A model generated the notes under the pieces. That model was not told where the DNA came from. It was given only the letters and a program-made list of their open reading frames with translations, and did not search any database. Below, piece by piece: positions 34,016 to 45,599 of a DNA stretch of 64,000 nucleotides. Both the position numbers and the translations under genes were made by a program. Origin of the DNA: Rhodamnia argentea (taxonomy: Eukaryota > Streptophyta > Magnoliopsida > Myrtales > Myrtaceae); the NCBI RefSeq assembly GCF_020921035.1, contig NC_063158.1, forward strand, positions 5,438,001-5,502,000, written 5' to 3'. Numbering within the stretch: position 1 is the first letter of the stretch; every line of letters begins with the position of its first letter.

Positions 34016-36302
34016 ACCCTAAATTCTACTTGAGCCATGTCGATTCAATTTAACTCGAAAATCGTAATCATGATCATTTTGTGACTAATGAAAATCGAAA
34101 ATTTATTTTAAAAAAATTCAAGTATATTGAAATTTTTTTATTAATTTTTTTTACATCATTGCTTTTTTCCTTTTCGTACAACTCCGTTTTTTCCATATTC
34201 CTCCACCGATTCATTCTAGTCGAGCCTCTGCTAGCCAAATTTCAAAAAATTTCTCTTGTTGGGAACTACTTTGAAATCTCAATGAATTGGGTAAAACACA
34301 TGCGTGGCTACTAAGTTGACTTTCAATGTATCTCTACTTGGATAAAACGTTTTCGAGAGTACGCTATAAAAGAATTGTGTTCTACGTTTAAGTAGTTAAT
34401 CAAAATGTTAAAAAAAAAAATTTTTGCAAGCCTTAAAAAGTATATTTCCTTCTTGTTGGTTTCACTTTCTTTTTGAAAAAATAAATACTTTTCAATATTT
34501 GAGAACTTTTTTGTTAAAATTCTTACCAAATTTGCTCAGTGTTATTTTCCAATTGCCACTTCCTTTTGGATGGCCATTTGTGGTCAACAAAGCACCATTT
34601 TCACCGAAATGAAGGAGCCTTGTAAACCAAGGCGGACGGCCCTCAGGCGCGGACGGCCTCGGGCGGGGCCGGGCCTACAAATGTCCGTCGGCTACCGGGC
34701 TCATGGACGGGTCTTACTAATATTCATGCGTTATGTGATGACCACAAAAATTTTATATGCATCGTTTGAGTGTATGGGACTTAAGACACAATTATTCGTT
34801 CATAACTATGTGACTTTGCCATCATTTTAAGTTAATAGTCTCTTCGAAAACTTTTAGAAAGGAATTCTTTTTTATTATGTTTTGTCACTATTATTTCCCT
34901 CTCTTTTTGAAATTTAAGAAAAATGTTGGATTAGACGTGCGCAAATTCGAACGAAAATATATTAAACTCTAGCTATATATAGGCATTGGGATGCTTTTAA
35001 GTTTGAACCATCGTATGTTAGATGAAAGTCAATCGTCGAAGATGGGTTGAAAGCTAAAGAAAAGAGTTAAAAAAAGACAAAAGGTTATATCGAAAGCTCA
35101 CTATTAGTTACTTCACTAATGACTTCGCTGAAATAATGACAGCATCTTCAAAAAAGAAATGAAATTGTCGCTTTGATGATATGATAAGATGTAGGGCTAG
35201 AATTGCACGTAAATTGCTAAATTGCCCCAGCCCAAGAAGCCAATGATGAGTCCGAGACCATCATCCGCCGAGTAGCTTCAGTCTTTTTTCAGGACTTGGA
35301 AGTTACGGAACGACAAGATCTAGTTTTGCAACTAAACTAAACGTGTAAGAAGATGTGGATCATACGAGATAAGTTTTCCCAGCTTGGAAGTCGGTAATGT
35401 TGCTCGACATGTCTTATAAATATTCATCGATATGAACGTGGCATATCAAATTTAACAAATGACGTATGTTTTCCGGACTAAGGTTTTGCTTACAAATGTA
35501 TGACTTATCAACCATGCCCTTTGTGATAGGTTTCGCTTGTTTACAGGGTGACAATTGAGCTAGATAATTCTCTGGGAATCCCACTTTTTTAACTATGTAA
35601 GCACCTGCCTCTTGCTTTGTTTAGCTAAGCATGCATCTACACAAAATCTTTCTTTTACAACGAAGCCGGCCAAGTTAGGTAGGTAAATCCAGAACCCGTG
35701 GAATACCCTCACTAACCTCATGAGCCATGTAAAACCCGAGCTAAACTCGGATTATCCAGGCAAAAAATTGTTTGCACTTAGTGGCTTGGGAATCAAACTT
35801 TTTATCATGTGTTTATCCATGCACAAATGAAAGTCCGCTCCTTAAAGGTGTTAATATGCGAGTAAAGGTCTGTTTGTACAAAGGAAAACTGTTTTAGAAA
35901 AATTATTTTTCGAATTTCCAGTATTTGGATTGTGGAAACCTTATTAAATTTTTTAAAAACGTTCTTCAATGAATCGAAAACAACAAGCTTAGATTGAGAG
36001 AAGACGACTTTCCTTACTGTCAAGAAAGAAAATCACTTTCTTTAAACTACCAAAGTAGTAAAAACTAATCATTTTCCCTTAGAAAATAATTCTTATGCAA
36101 GATATTTTCCTTTATTACGAAGTTTTCGATAAAACAATCGCATCCTATATTATACTTGAATTCCGAAGATCAAAAGAGGTTAGGCCACTTCCTATACGAG
36201 CCCAAAGCCCAAGGATTCTTACCTTATCCTACTCAACCGCTCTAGGAAAGAAAACACCTCATAGAACCACCTGAATTGCCCTGCCTTCAACAACTGCAGA
36301 GA
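34016..36302. other. AT-rich intergenic DNA
   Basis: No supported gene. A GC-rich patch at about 34630-34705 (GGCGGACGGCC, GGGCGGGGCCGGG) stands out. From 35860 to 36120 words like GGAAAACTG and GATATTTTCCTTTATT resemble the interior of the AGGGTGTGTTTG elements, so a worn copy may lie there. Confidence 0.4.
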
Positions 36303-36307
36303 CCTTG

Positions 36308-39164
36308 TGTGACGTCCCGGAAATTTGGTGTCTGTAAGAAAAATTATGAATTCCAACGTGGAAAATAAAATTTGGATTTTGAGGATTTAAGAGACGATGA
36401 TTGGTTGTTTCGGGACATCTGTCGGGAAAAAGTCAAGTTTGAATAGTCAAACATTGACTCGTAGTGTCGGGACCCTTCGCGCGCAAATTTAGAGTTAATC
36501 GAACCCTAAATGCCAAAATTCTAATTTTGCCCTCAGTCGATTGAGTCAATTGACTACCGGTATCCATTTTATCAATTTACCAAAATGCCCTCAGATTTTA
36601 ATAGTATAAGACAAGATTATTTATGTGAGTTTGATTTTTTTTTATGAGCCCCATTCTTTTCTTTTCTTTGATCGAAAATTTCCCCTCAACTCTTCAATCT
36701 TCAGCCCCTCCCCCACGTGAACACCCTTTCTCATGTTTATTTTTGACTTTTCTACATCCCCTCTCTCTCTCTCTCTTTTTCCTCATTCTTCATGCCACCA
36801 GATCTCCCCCCCTCCACGTGCACATCCATCCTATCCTCTCTCTCTCTCTCTCTCATTAATTCCCTCTCTCTCTCCTCCTGTTGATTGCGACAATCCCCCC
36901 CCTCCTACTGTGCTTCTTCTCCGTTCATCTTCTTCTTTCTTCCTCACTCCTCTTCTTTCTTTCTTTTTTTCTGCAACCCACCCGACGCCACCATCACCAC
37001 CACCCAAACACCTCCGTCCACCCAGCCGCCGCGCCCGTTCTCGACGCCGCCACCGCCCTACCCCAACCCAGATCTGAGCTACCGCGACCTTTCCTCCACT
37101 GCTCGCGTCTCACCCGAGACCCACGGCCGCGACCCCTCGACCTCACCGCCCCTCCTCCGTTCCGTCTCACCCCCAACAGCCCTCGAGACCGCCACCGCCC
37201 AGCCTCAGCCGCCGAAACCCCAGATCCAGCACCTCAGTCGAGTCCCCGACGCCTGTCTGACCCGATCCGCGAGCTCGCGACCCCATCGCCTGAGACCGCC
37301 TACGTCGAGCCGTCGTCCAGCCGCCCTACCGCCGACCACAAGCCCCGTCCAGCCACCTCCAGCCACCCGCGACAGCCCCGACGCCAGCTCCTCCACCCTA
37401 GCCACCCGAAACCCTCATCCCGTGAACAGTAGCTCGCGAGACCCGACCCGGAGCTGAACCCGACCCGACCCGAAATCAGTGACCCGACCCGAAATCGGAG
37501 ATCTGACCCGAACCGCAACCCGACCCGAACCGAACAGTAGCCCGAGACCCGATTCAAACAGTGTCACCGTTTTCGGCATCGCCGCACCCGACTCTACATT
37601 GAATCGAACGTCGGAGTTGTGAGTCGACCCCTAAACTTTGATTAGGGTGTTAACTGCGTTCAAGATTTAGAATAATTGTTGTGGACTGCGATTAAAATAA
37701 TTAGCGGGTACTAGATGTAATTATTTAAATTATAATTGCACTATTTGTCGGAAATTGGATCAGTTTATTATTAAGGTGTTAATTAATCGAAGTATGGATT
37801 AATTGATTGCGATAGATTAATTAATTAAAGTCGGGTTAATTAATTAAGATAGATTCAATTGTTTATGTTTGAGTATTATTAATTGTTAATTAACTTGTAA
37901 TTAAATCAATTAATCAGTACCGCGATAATTATTTAATTGTTAATTAATTATTGAATTATTATTGTTAGGTGATTGTCTGGTGATTGTTGAGTGTCCCGAC
38001 CGGTGTGAATTTGATGACTGATTGTCTTATATGGACAATATGTGTATTTATGTGATTACGTGCGGACCGATATTTTAAGCATGAAAATGGCATCGAGCCA
38101 AGTTTTGAGCACGATTGTTTGTGTATGTGCATTGGGTTAAATGCAAAGATATAAATTGGCTGGTTGCTTGTCGTGCGTGTGTGGTCACATAATGGATCTT
38201 GTCTTCTCGGGTACGTGAGGACAAAGCCGACCCCCGGGTACGAGGGTTCGAGCCCGGTAAGTTCGTGCCGAGGGTACTTGGAATCACACGACTTATTAGA
38301 TGCCGGTCGCCGCTTGTGACGGACCGACGCTCCCTACGGGAATGCCCGATTGTTAATCCATGCCGAGGGGACTTGGAACCACATGGTTTGTCGGTTGCCG
38401 TTGCCGAAGGAATGGAACGGTGTCCGGTTCTGCCGGAAGAGCATGGTTTTGCTAAGACCGGGAACGGTCGTTAATAACCGAAACACGTGTGGTGCATTGT
38501 GCATGCAATTTATTATGAGTGTTCTGGTTATGTGCCTTGGTTGTACGCATTTGATTGCATGTTGAATATGAATTGCTTAATGTGTGGCCCAAGGCGGAGT
38601 AAGCTTGCGTGTGCTTGATGGTGGATTATTGATATTGGATTTGACTCTGTGATTGGTAAAGCGTTGCAAGGATCGCACGCTTTTGGGTTACCATTGTTAT
38701 TGTATTGCATGCTTAGGATGTCTTGAGCGAGTCAATGTCCTACTCGGACTTAGGCGTTGACTCACTAAGATTTTATATCTCACCCCGTTGTGGTTAACAA
38801 TTTTTCGGGTCCTTAGCTTTGGAAGCTGGAAGTGCTCGCAGATTCTTTTTGAGTAGCACGGAGTAGTGTTAACCCATATCCCGATCCGGTATTTTTGGAG
38901 GATTATAGGAAGTGGCTCGGAGGTAGGGCTTGTATATACACGTTATTCCTAGGGTTAACAGTAAATAAATAAAAAGGATTGTGCGGTATGATTTCCTGCT
39001 TTTCTATCCATGTGTATTTTATAATTGTTTGGGAGTTTCACGTTCCGCATGCGTTTAATAAAAAGATAGAAATAATGGGTCGATGACGTGCCCGGGACGT
39101 CGTCCTTTCATGACCTGAGGCGTTTTGGTAGGGTTGTTGCGGGCCCGGGGATCGGGGCGTGACA
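36308..39164 (+). mobile_element. Solo LTR, probably Ty3/Gypsy
   Basis: Begins TGTGACGTCCCGGAAATTTG and ends GGGATCGGGGCGTGACA, the usual TG..CA ends. It is flanked by a perfect 5-bp target duplication CCTTG at 36303-36307 and 39165-39169. Length is 2,857 bp. No internal coding region and no second LTR lie in the window, so it is a solo LTR left by recombination between two LTRs. Long LTRs of this type suggest a Ty3/Gypsy lineage such as Tekay/Del; that is inference from length and end sequence. Inside are CT-rich tracts (36750-36860) and a C-rich patch (36970-37560). Age cannot be read from a single LTR, but the intact duplication argues against great age. Confidence 0.85.
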
Positions 39165-39169
39165 CCTTG

Positions 39170-40302
39170 GCATTCTTATTGATATCAGAATCACAACTGA
39201 TCCTAGAATAATGTCAAATTCCAGTGAAACCTTCCAGGGGATGCAAAATTAACTAACCACAAAAAATTTAGATTCACCATCCCCCACAATGTATTTAAAT
39301 GTAGATTCACCGCTCCTCCAATCATAACTACTGCTGCTTTCCTTCCACCTGCCAAATACTGTTTCCTATCGACAGACAACAATGTATCGCAGCCGGCCAA
39401 AATGATCCAGATCGAAGCAGTACATTCCAAAGTTTACTCAATATACAAGTAGGGTTCCTAGCCAAAAGGTTCTCAGTCCTAAGCCTCCTTCGTATCTCGG
39501 CAAATAAACATGCTTCCAGACAACCTTAGCTCCATGACTGCTATCAAGTGAACTTTCTAAAGAAAAGCAGAAAACTTGCTTTCAGTGGCTTTAATGATAC
39601 CAAAAAATTACCAAGATATGCACTGCAGATTTAATGGTTTTTAGTCGAAATCAATGTTGAAGACAGGAGTTCGGCAAGATGGCGAGCTTTAGTACCCGCA
39701 ACGTTGCGAGGATGCTCTCTTTCTATTCACTACTTTGCACACCTTAACCATTAAGCCAATCCACGAGATCGAAGATCTTTTCTCAAAGATGCCTTAACTC
39801 TAAACTTGTTTCTAAAAGGATGAAATCATTAGGGTCTCCTCACTTTGTACCGTTTCCAACTACGTATTGGGATTCTTAACCTAGACAAAACCAGTAATAT
39901 CCGGTCAAAGATATAAGACAACGGTACTTGATTCGTAATGATCTTGACCAGCCGCGTGTTAATATCCATAGGCATATCGAACTTCAACTCACTTGCTCAA
40001 CATAAAAGTTAAGGTTCAGACTCGGTCACCAACCAAACGATGTAATCATCGAGAGGCGAAGGATTAAGTTTAGCTAACCAACACTCACTACCAGACAAGG
40101 ATCTCTCTCTAAAGGATGTGCTAACCACAAGGGAAACATGTCCATGCGTTGTGCTTAAACATCATATCCATGATGCCCTCCATTGATTAACGCGGACCAG
40201 AAATTCTTCTGCCAATTGCTACACTAGGCAAGATGTGCACGTGCGACGTACCATTCCGCACGTGCCAACAAGGACCAAGATCCCATTAAGCTAATTGACA
40301 AA
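39170..40302. other. Intergenic DNA
   Basis: No gene or clear repeat found. Confidence 0.4.
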
Positions 40303-40743
40303 CTAAGGGTGATCGGTCTACGGTGGATCGTTCCCACTTTGAAGCTTGAGCTAGACCCCGACAGAGTTGGTTCCCGGTTTGTAGAACTGGAAATCGGACC
40401 GACCGATTAGGTCCGGTTTCGAGTTCGATCCTGGATTTGATGATTTCTGCTTTTCTGTTTTTGGTTTCTTCTATTCCCTACACATGTGGGATTTCCCAAC
40501 ATTAGAAGCAAAATATAATTTACTAATTAGGGTTTGTTTCAGAATTTATAAAAAAAAAACTTAGTCGATACATCGGTCTGATCCGGTCAGTTCAATTCCC
40601 TATGTGAAACCGGGAACTAGGCCGGTTATTCCTAGTTCTGAATTTTTGGAATCGAGAATCGGATCGGTCCCCCCCTCGAAACCACCCGGAACCAACCGGC
40701 TCAATCCGATTCCCGTATAGATCGGGACAGATGCACACCCCTA
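40303..40743. mobile_element. TIR element with AGGGGTG..-type ends
   Basis: The left end CTAAGGGTGATCGGTC and the inverted right end CATAGGGGTGTGCATC match in part. The interior is rich in CCGGTTTC, GATCCGGTC and GGAATCGAGAATCGG words. It resembles the outer element at 20173-21347. Boundaries are approximate. Confidence 0.45.
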
Positions 40744-42316
40744 TGACAAAACCCTTCACTTCCCATCTCAAGAGGAATGGAGATTGCTGGAATCTATTCA
40801 ATGCTGCGGTTTGGATGCATGACTATAGTCTTAATCCAAGGGCCAAGGCTTGGAACGGCAAGACAAAAGCTCTGCTCCTGGAAACAAAAGAGCTCATCAA
40901 GTCTCCGTGTGCTGATACAAATCAATAATCCACGAGTAATGCCATAATTATGGTCAATTAGTTTAATAATGATTGAGGGCACGATCCTAGAAATGAAGCC
41001 AACACAAGAGACACCGTACGGAGTTTTTGGAGCCCGCAAATCATCCTTTCACCAAGAACTACATTCCAACGGTCATCCACACGTCACACCCCCCAATCAA
41101 ACTTATCTCTGCTCTTCCTAATAAATTAAAACTAATCACTCCAGCCGGATTTTTAAAATTACATATTCAACGTCCCTAATCCAATTCTTCATTAACAAGC
41201 GGCCAAACCTCGACCGCCTTTTCCCCGTCGGCTTCTCCATGTATTTTCCGGGGGCGAAGCTGTTTGGGCTCGGCTTGGGCGGGGCTACCGGCCCGAGCCG
41301 ATGAAAGATCAAATCATTGCGGCATTTTCTCTTTCGATGGGTTGGAAAGTGCATGTTTTGGAGCTTGGTGAACTATATTATAAATGAGTTGATGGGAGAC
41401 TTGGCAACTAGCGATGTTTGGATGGATGTGAATTAATATTGTATGATGAGGATGATTATCTGAACAAAGAGTTCTATGAGAGAAGTCCTAAGTGATATGG
41501 TGCCTTTCCATACCAATTTGCCCTTTTAACTTTTCTTGAATTTGATCACTATATTGGCAAAAAAACAACTTGAGAATTCATATGGAGGAGATTAATGTTG
41601 ATTATCATTGGGGTTTTGCTTTGTAGACTCAGCTGGTTTTTGTGGTCCTGGCCTGATTATTTTGGTATCTAGCTTACCTACTAATTAATAAGGTTTGGCT
41701 TACATCATCATAAACCTACACACACAGAAGGGCAGAGAAACTGATGAATAGAAATACCATTTTGAATTTTGGAACAGTAGTTTGAATTCTCTCTACTTCC
41801 CTTCAACACCAGAGGCTTAGAGATGATGTTTGCCCTTACATAGAATTAAGACATCCTATCATTCAACATACTTCTATTTATTGGAGGGGCAATGAAAGTG
41901 ATGACAAATGAACCTAATTTTCTCGGTAAGTACTTTTTCCAACGATGAAGTTCAGTTCAGGTAAAAAAATATGCATGATCCATCATAAAGAGTCTCAAGT
42001 CATCACAAAATATCGAACTTGTAGAATTTAAAGCAAATGCTACTACATGTCTAATCGATATCTGTCAATGACGGAACTCGTGTCGCCCCAACTCAAAATA
42101 ACTGAAGCCATACTCTCTCCACCAATGACTTCTTTGTGCGGCTCAGAAGTTATCAAGCAACAAATCCCGACGGATCACGTTGTTTTCATCAAATTTTGAT
42201 TGCGTTTAAAAATCTTATGTAAGATGTTATTATTATAAGAGTTAAAGATGTGGTTGGTGGGACTAATCAACTAGCTCTTTGCTGATTGTATACATGAAGT
42301 TACATGCAACCAATGG
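40744..42316. other. Intergenic DNA
   Basis: No supported gene. Short open frames at 40731-41354 have no recognisable content. Confidence 0.4.
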
Positions 42317-42325
42317 TTTGCAAGG

Positions 42326-42693
42326 GGGATAACGACACAAATGGTCTCCGAACTTTGACCTAATGTGCAATGTAGTCCCTAAACTTTAACCCAATATGCA
42401 AAGCAGTGCCTAGAATTTCAATCGGACTAATACGGTCCCCGAACTTTTGAAACATGTTCAATTTAGTCCATGAACTATAGGAAGATGGTCAATGTAGTTG
42501 TTCCATTGATTCAAGCTCAATGACTAAGTAGAACATGTTCTAAAAATTGAGGGATCATATTGGTCAAGTTAAAAATTTAGGGATCACATTGCACATTGGA
42601 TTAAAGTTCAGGGATCATATTGGTTAAGTTAAAAGTTCAAAAACTACATTATACATTGAGTCAAAATTCATAGACCATTTGTGTCATTTTACT
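42326..42693. mobile_element. Mutator-type MITE with 9-bp target duplication and tandem arms
   Basis: A perfect 9-bp repeat TTTGCAAGG flanks the element (42317-42325 and 42694-42702). Ends are GGGATAACGACACAAATGG and, inverted, AGTAAAATGACACAAATGG. Both arms are built from repeated 35-40-bp phrases (left: AACTTTGACC..TGCAATGTAGTCCCT; right: the inverse). The 9-bp duplication and long arms are typical of Mutator-like elements. Confidence 0.85.
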
Positions 42694-42702
42694 TTTGCAA
42701 GG

Positions 42703-43139
42703 CTATACCTGCCCTCAAATATATGTTTACCGACAGATTCATCCTTCCAAGATCTCAACCAGCCCCAACCGTACATGATGATTATATATGTAACATTTCA
42801 TCAGATGCCATTGATCTTAGGCCGTGTTTGCGGCTAGCCAATCAAAAGCCCTAGGTCTTACAATGCACAGACTACATTCTGCTGTATTAAATTGTGAGCA
42901 CATATTACTATATGGATACCAAAATATAGACTCGTGTAGCTTGGATTTTTCCTCCACAAGCCGAGAGATGATCGCCTGTGCATCATAGCTCCACTCCTAG
43001 CCGAGCTGGTTAGGTCATGCGCTCTGTATATTTTATAGCAAAACAACAAGCTAATAACAGAGACGGGTATATGCTTTACGACACTATTCATCACTTCTTG
43101 GAGCTTACCCTAATTTTATATGTCTGTGTGGCTCACCAC
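42703..43139. other. Upstream region of the ERF gene
   Basis: Holds the ERF promoter. No further motif called apart from the TATA-like box that follows. Confidence 0.4.
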
Positions 43140-43147
43140 CTATATAT
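43140..43147 (+). promoter_or_regulatory. TATA-like box of the ERF gene
   Basis: CTATATATAC about 125 bp before the ERF start codon. Motif and position only. Confidence 0.55.
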
Positions 43148-43269
43148 ACATCCTCTCATAGATAAACCCACTTAAACTGATCACTTCCCTTACTAAAGTT
43201 ATAGCGGCCATCTCTCTATAGGGCCACAAAAAAGAAGAAAACGGAGAAAAAACCCTAATTACTCTCACC

Positions 43270-44211
43270 ATGGCAGGCTCTGAAACCACCGCGAAGAACA
43301 ACCAGCACCACCGTGACCACCACGACAACAACGTCTCCGCCTCCACTGCCGCTGCCCTTGCCACCTCGGTTGCTGCGGCTGCCCCACCTTTGAAGCCATT
43401 GTTTAGGCGGTTCGTCGGCGTCAGGCAGAGGCCCTCTGGGAGATGGGTCGCGGAGATCAAGGACTCGTCGCAGCGGGTCCGCCTGTGGCTCGGGACTTAC
43501 GACACGCCCGAGGAAGCCGCGCGGGCCTACGACGAGGCCGCGAGGGCGCTGCGCGGCGAGAACGCTCGCACCAACTTCGCAGCGGCTCCATCGGCGGCGA
43601 ACCCTAATAATTGCCACCAACCAGACTCGTTGTCATCGCCTTCTTGTGGGTACACTTCACAAAGTGACTATGCTAGGCATGGCCTGAGCTTCTCGTCGCT
43701 CAAGGCCAAGCTGAGCAAGAACCTGCAAAGCATCATTGCGAGGAGCTCGGAGAGCAAGTCGTCGAAAAGCCGGGTTAGCGACCACTTCACTTTCGCCAGC
43801 ATATTCCACTTCAGGGGATACAACCAATACCAAGACCCTAGCGACATCAAGAACATAGAGAAGGTGGTGCAGCCGAGCATCGTCGTGCCATCCTCCCACG
43901 TGGCGGTTGACCACGAAAGCCTCTCGTCTTGGGACAGTTCAAGCGTCTCGGACTGCAGCAGCGAGTGGGTTGGGCTCCGGAGCACCCCGGGACTTGATTC
44001 GGACGGTTCTGACATCGGGGAAGCGATCGGTGTGGTGGGTGACCAAGGGTTCTCAGGCTGGATTGATAGCCCGGAATGGAATAACTGCAACGACCCGGGA
44101 TTGATGAGCGGCGGAGAGCTTTCGAGGAGTAAGAGGTTCAAGGTTTCTTCTTCGGTGGTGGTTCCTCCAACTTTCAGTGGATCTCCAAACGATAACAACG
44201 GTGAGAAGTGA
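43270..44211 (+). CDS. AP2/ERF transcription factor, ERF subfamily
   Basis: DNA-binding regulator with one AP2 domain, expected to act in the nucleus on GCC-box-like sites. Single exon, 313 residues, ATG in good context (CACCATGGCA). An N-terminal His/Asn- and Ala-rich segment precedes the AP2 domain at about residues 46-105: [20 protein letters not shown], then [20 protein letters not shown] and the end RGENARTNF. The [17 protein letters not shown] block is like the RAP2.11/ERN group (group V) rather than the common ERF groups; this placement is from memory. The rest is Ser-rich with acidic stretches ([24 protein letters not shown]), possible activation segments. No EAR motif seen. A long (GA)n tract follows in the 3' UTR. 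Confidence 0.93.
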   Translation: MAGSETTAKNNQHHRDHHDNNVSASTAAALATSVAAAAPPLKPLFRRFVGVRQRPSGRWVAEIKDSSQRVRLWLGTYDTPEEAARAYDEAARALRGENARTNFAAAPSAANPNNCHQPDSLSSPSCGYTSQSDYARHGLSFSSLKAKLSKNLQSIIARSSESKSSKSRVSDHFTFASIFHFRGYNQYQDPSDIKNIEKVVQPSIVVPSSHVAVDHESLSSWDSSSVSDCSSEWVGLRSTPGLDSDGSDIGEAIGVVGDQGFSGWIDSPEWNNCNDPGLMSGGELSRSKRFKVSSSVVVPPTFSGSPNDNNGEK

Positions 44212-44340
44212 ACGGGTCATGAATGAACAAAACATAAGAAGAGAGGGTAACGAATCACAGTACCCTATGAGCTTTCTGCAGCTTTCCCTTTGAATGTTAA
44301 ATTTATCAGTTCTTCAACCCATGTACAGGAAGGAGAGTTT

Positions 44341-44342
<2 letters not shown>

Positions 44343-44396
<54 letters not shown>
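44343..44396. repeat. Long (GA)n microsatellite
   Basis: About 27 uninterrupted GA units, 130 bp after the ERF stop codon. The longest dinucleotide tract of the window and a good candidate for length polymorphism. Confidence 0.97.
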
Positions 44397-44401
<5 letters not shown>

Positions 44402-45246
44402 TAGGGGAGGTTATATATACTGAAGTTGCAGCATCAGAACTGATCGGAAATCAGAGAGAGCCAGAAAGAGAAATAAATACAGGGACCATCTGGAACTGCT
44501 GGTGATCGATCTCTACCTTTTAGTGGGAGAAAAGGAGTTGGCCATCTGTATCTACTCATGAAAATGCTTTCAATCTTTAGTCTACGCAGTCAAATATAAA
44601 GCATGCCATAAGTCTTCTACAGTGCTGTACAGTTCATAAGAGCTCTGATTTGATTTTTAAGTTATATCTTGCCAGATGCACACGACTATTACTGCTTAAA
44701 CTATTAGCAAGTATCCAAAGCCTAATCTACAAGCTAGGCTTAGGAGACATAACTTTTCTCAAATTGGTAATTTTGGTAAGTTGGGATCCTGTAGGAAAAA
44801 AAAAATCCAGTGAGCTTTTAACATGACGAAGTATCTTGCGGTCAACAAAAAGAGCACCAGTACATCACTGAAAATAAGGTTTATCATTACTTTAATAAAT
44901 GTGCTTTTGAGAATTGCAAGAGATAGTGAAATTTTTTGTTAACATCTATTTACTAGATGATTCAGTATGGATACATTGGAAGCCAACAAGTCATATGGTC
45001 CGGCCACTTATTGGAATATTCAATATAATCTCGCGAACCAATCACTACCGCACGAGTTTTGAATGAATGTTTAGCATCCTTGGCTGCTCATATGCTTTAA
45101 TTTAGAAATTTTGAATGGTTTCATGACTAAAGAATTACCATCCTACAGAGACATATGGTAATTTCCTGAAACATGCCTTAATGAGTATGGAAACATTCTA
45201 GCAATGCAGTCATTCTCCTACGTAGTTAGTGGAAAAAAAAATATTA
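44397..45246. other. ERF 3' flank
   Basis: Non-coding; nothing further identified. Confidence 0.4.
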
Positions 45247-45493
45247 GGGCTCCATTTGTTTCAAGGAAAATTAATGATTTAAAATAAATCTTCTTCAAAA
45301 TGATTGTTTATATCGCTTGAAACGATTAGTCAATTGAAAAATATTTTCATTATCGATAACAATTATGTCTAAATATTTTTGCAAATGATAAAAATATTTC
45401 TTATTCATTCATTTTTATAAGCAATACAAGCGCTTGTTTTTAGGAAAATATTTTCGAAATGATTCATCTTTTCGGGAAACAAACAGAGCCTAG
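45247..45493. mobile_element. MITE with GGGCTCCATTTGTTTC ends
   Basis: The left end GGGCTCCATTTGTTTCAAGG matches the inverted right end AGGCTCTGTTTGTTTCCCG. About 247 bp, AT-rich interior with GAAAATATTTTC words. Related in style to the AGGGTGTGTTTG elements. No target duplication was clear. Confidence 0.65.
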
Positions 45494-45599
45494 GATGTCG
45501 AAAGAATTTCTTTTTTTTTTTCAAAAATATGGCTTTTTTTGGGTAAAATTCCACAAATGGCAATAATTTTTCCAAAAAAAATTACTCGTGGAAAAAACA

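Noticed and set aside
36881-37457. Two overlapping Pro/Ser-rich open frames of 183 and 190 codons
   Set aside because: They lie inside the solo LTR in a C-rich patch, overlap in two frames and resemble composition-driven frames, not a gene.
42995-43025. tRNA-like phrase AGCCGAGCTGGTTAGG
   Set aside because: No matching B-box downstream and no cloverleaf; probably chance.
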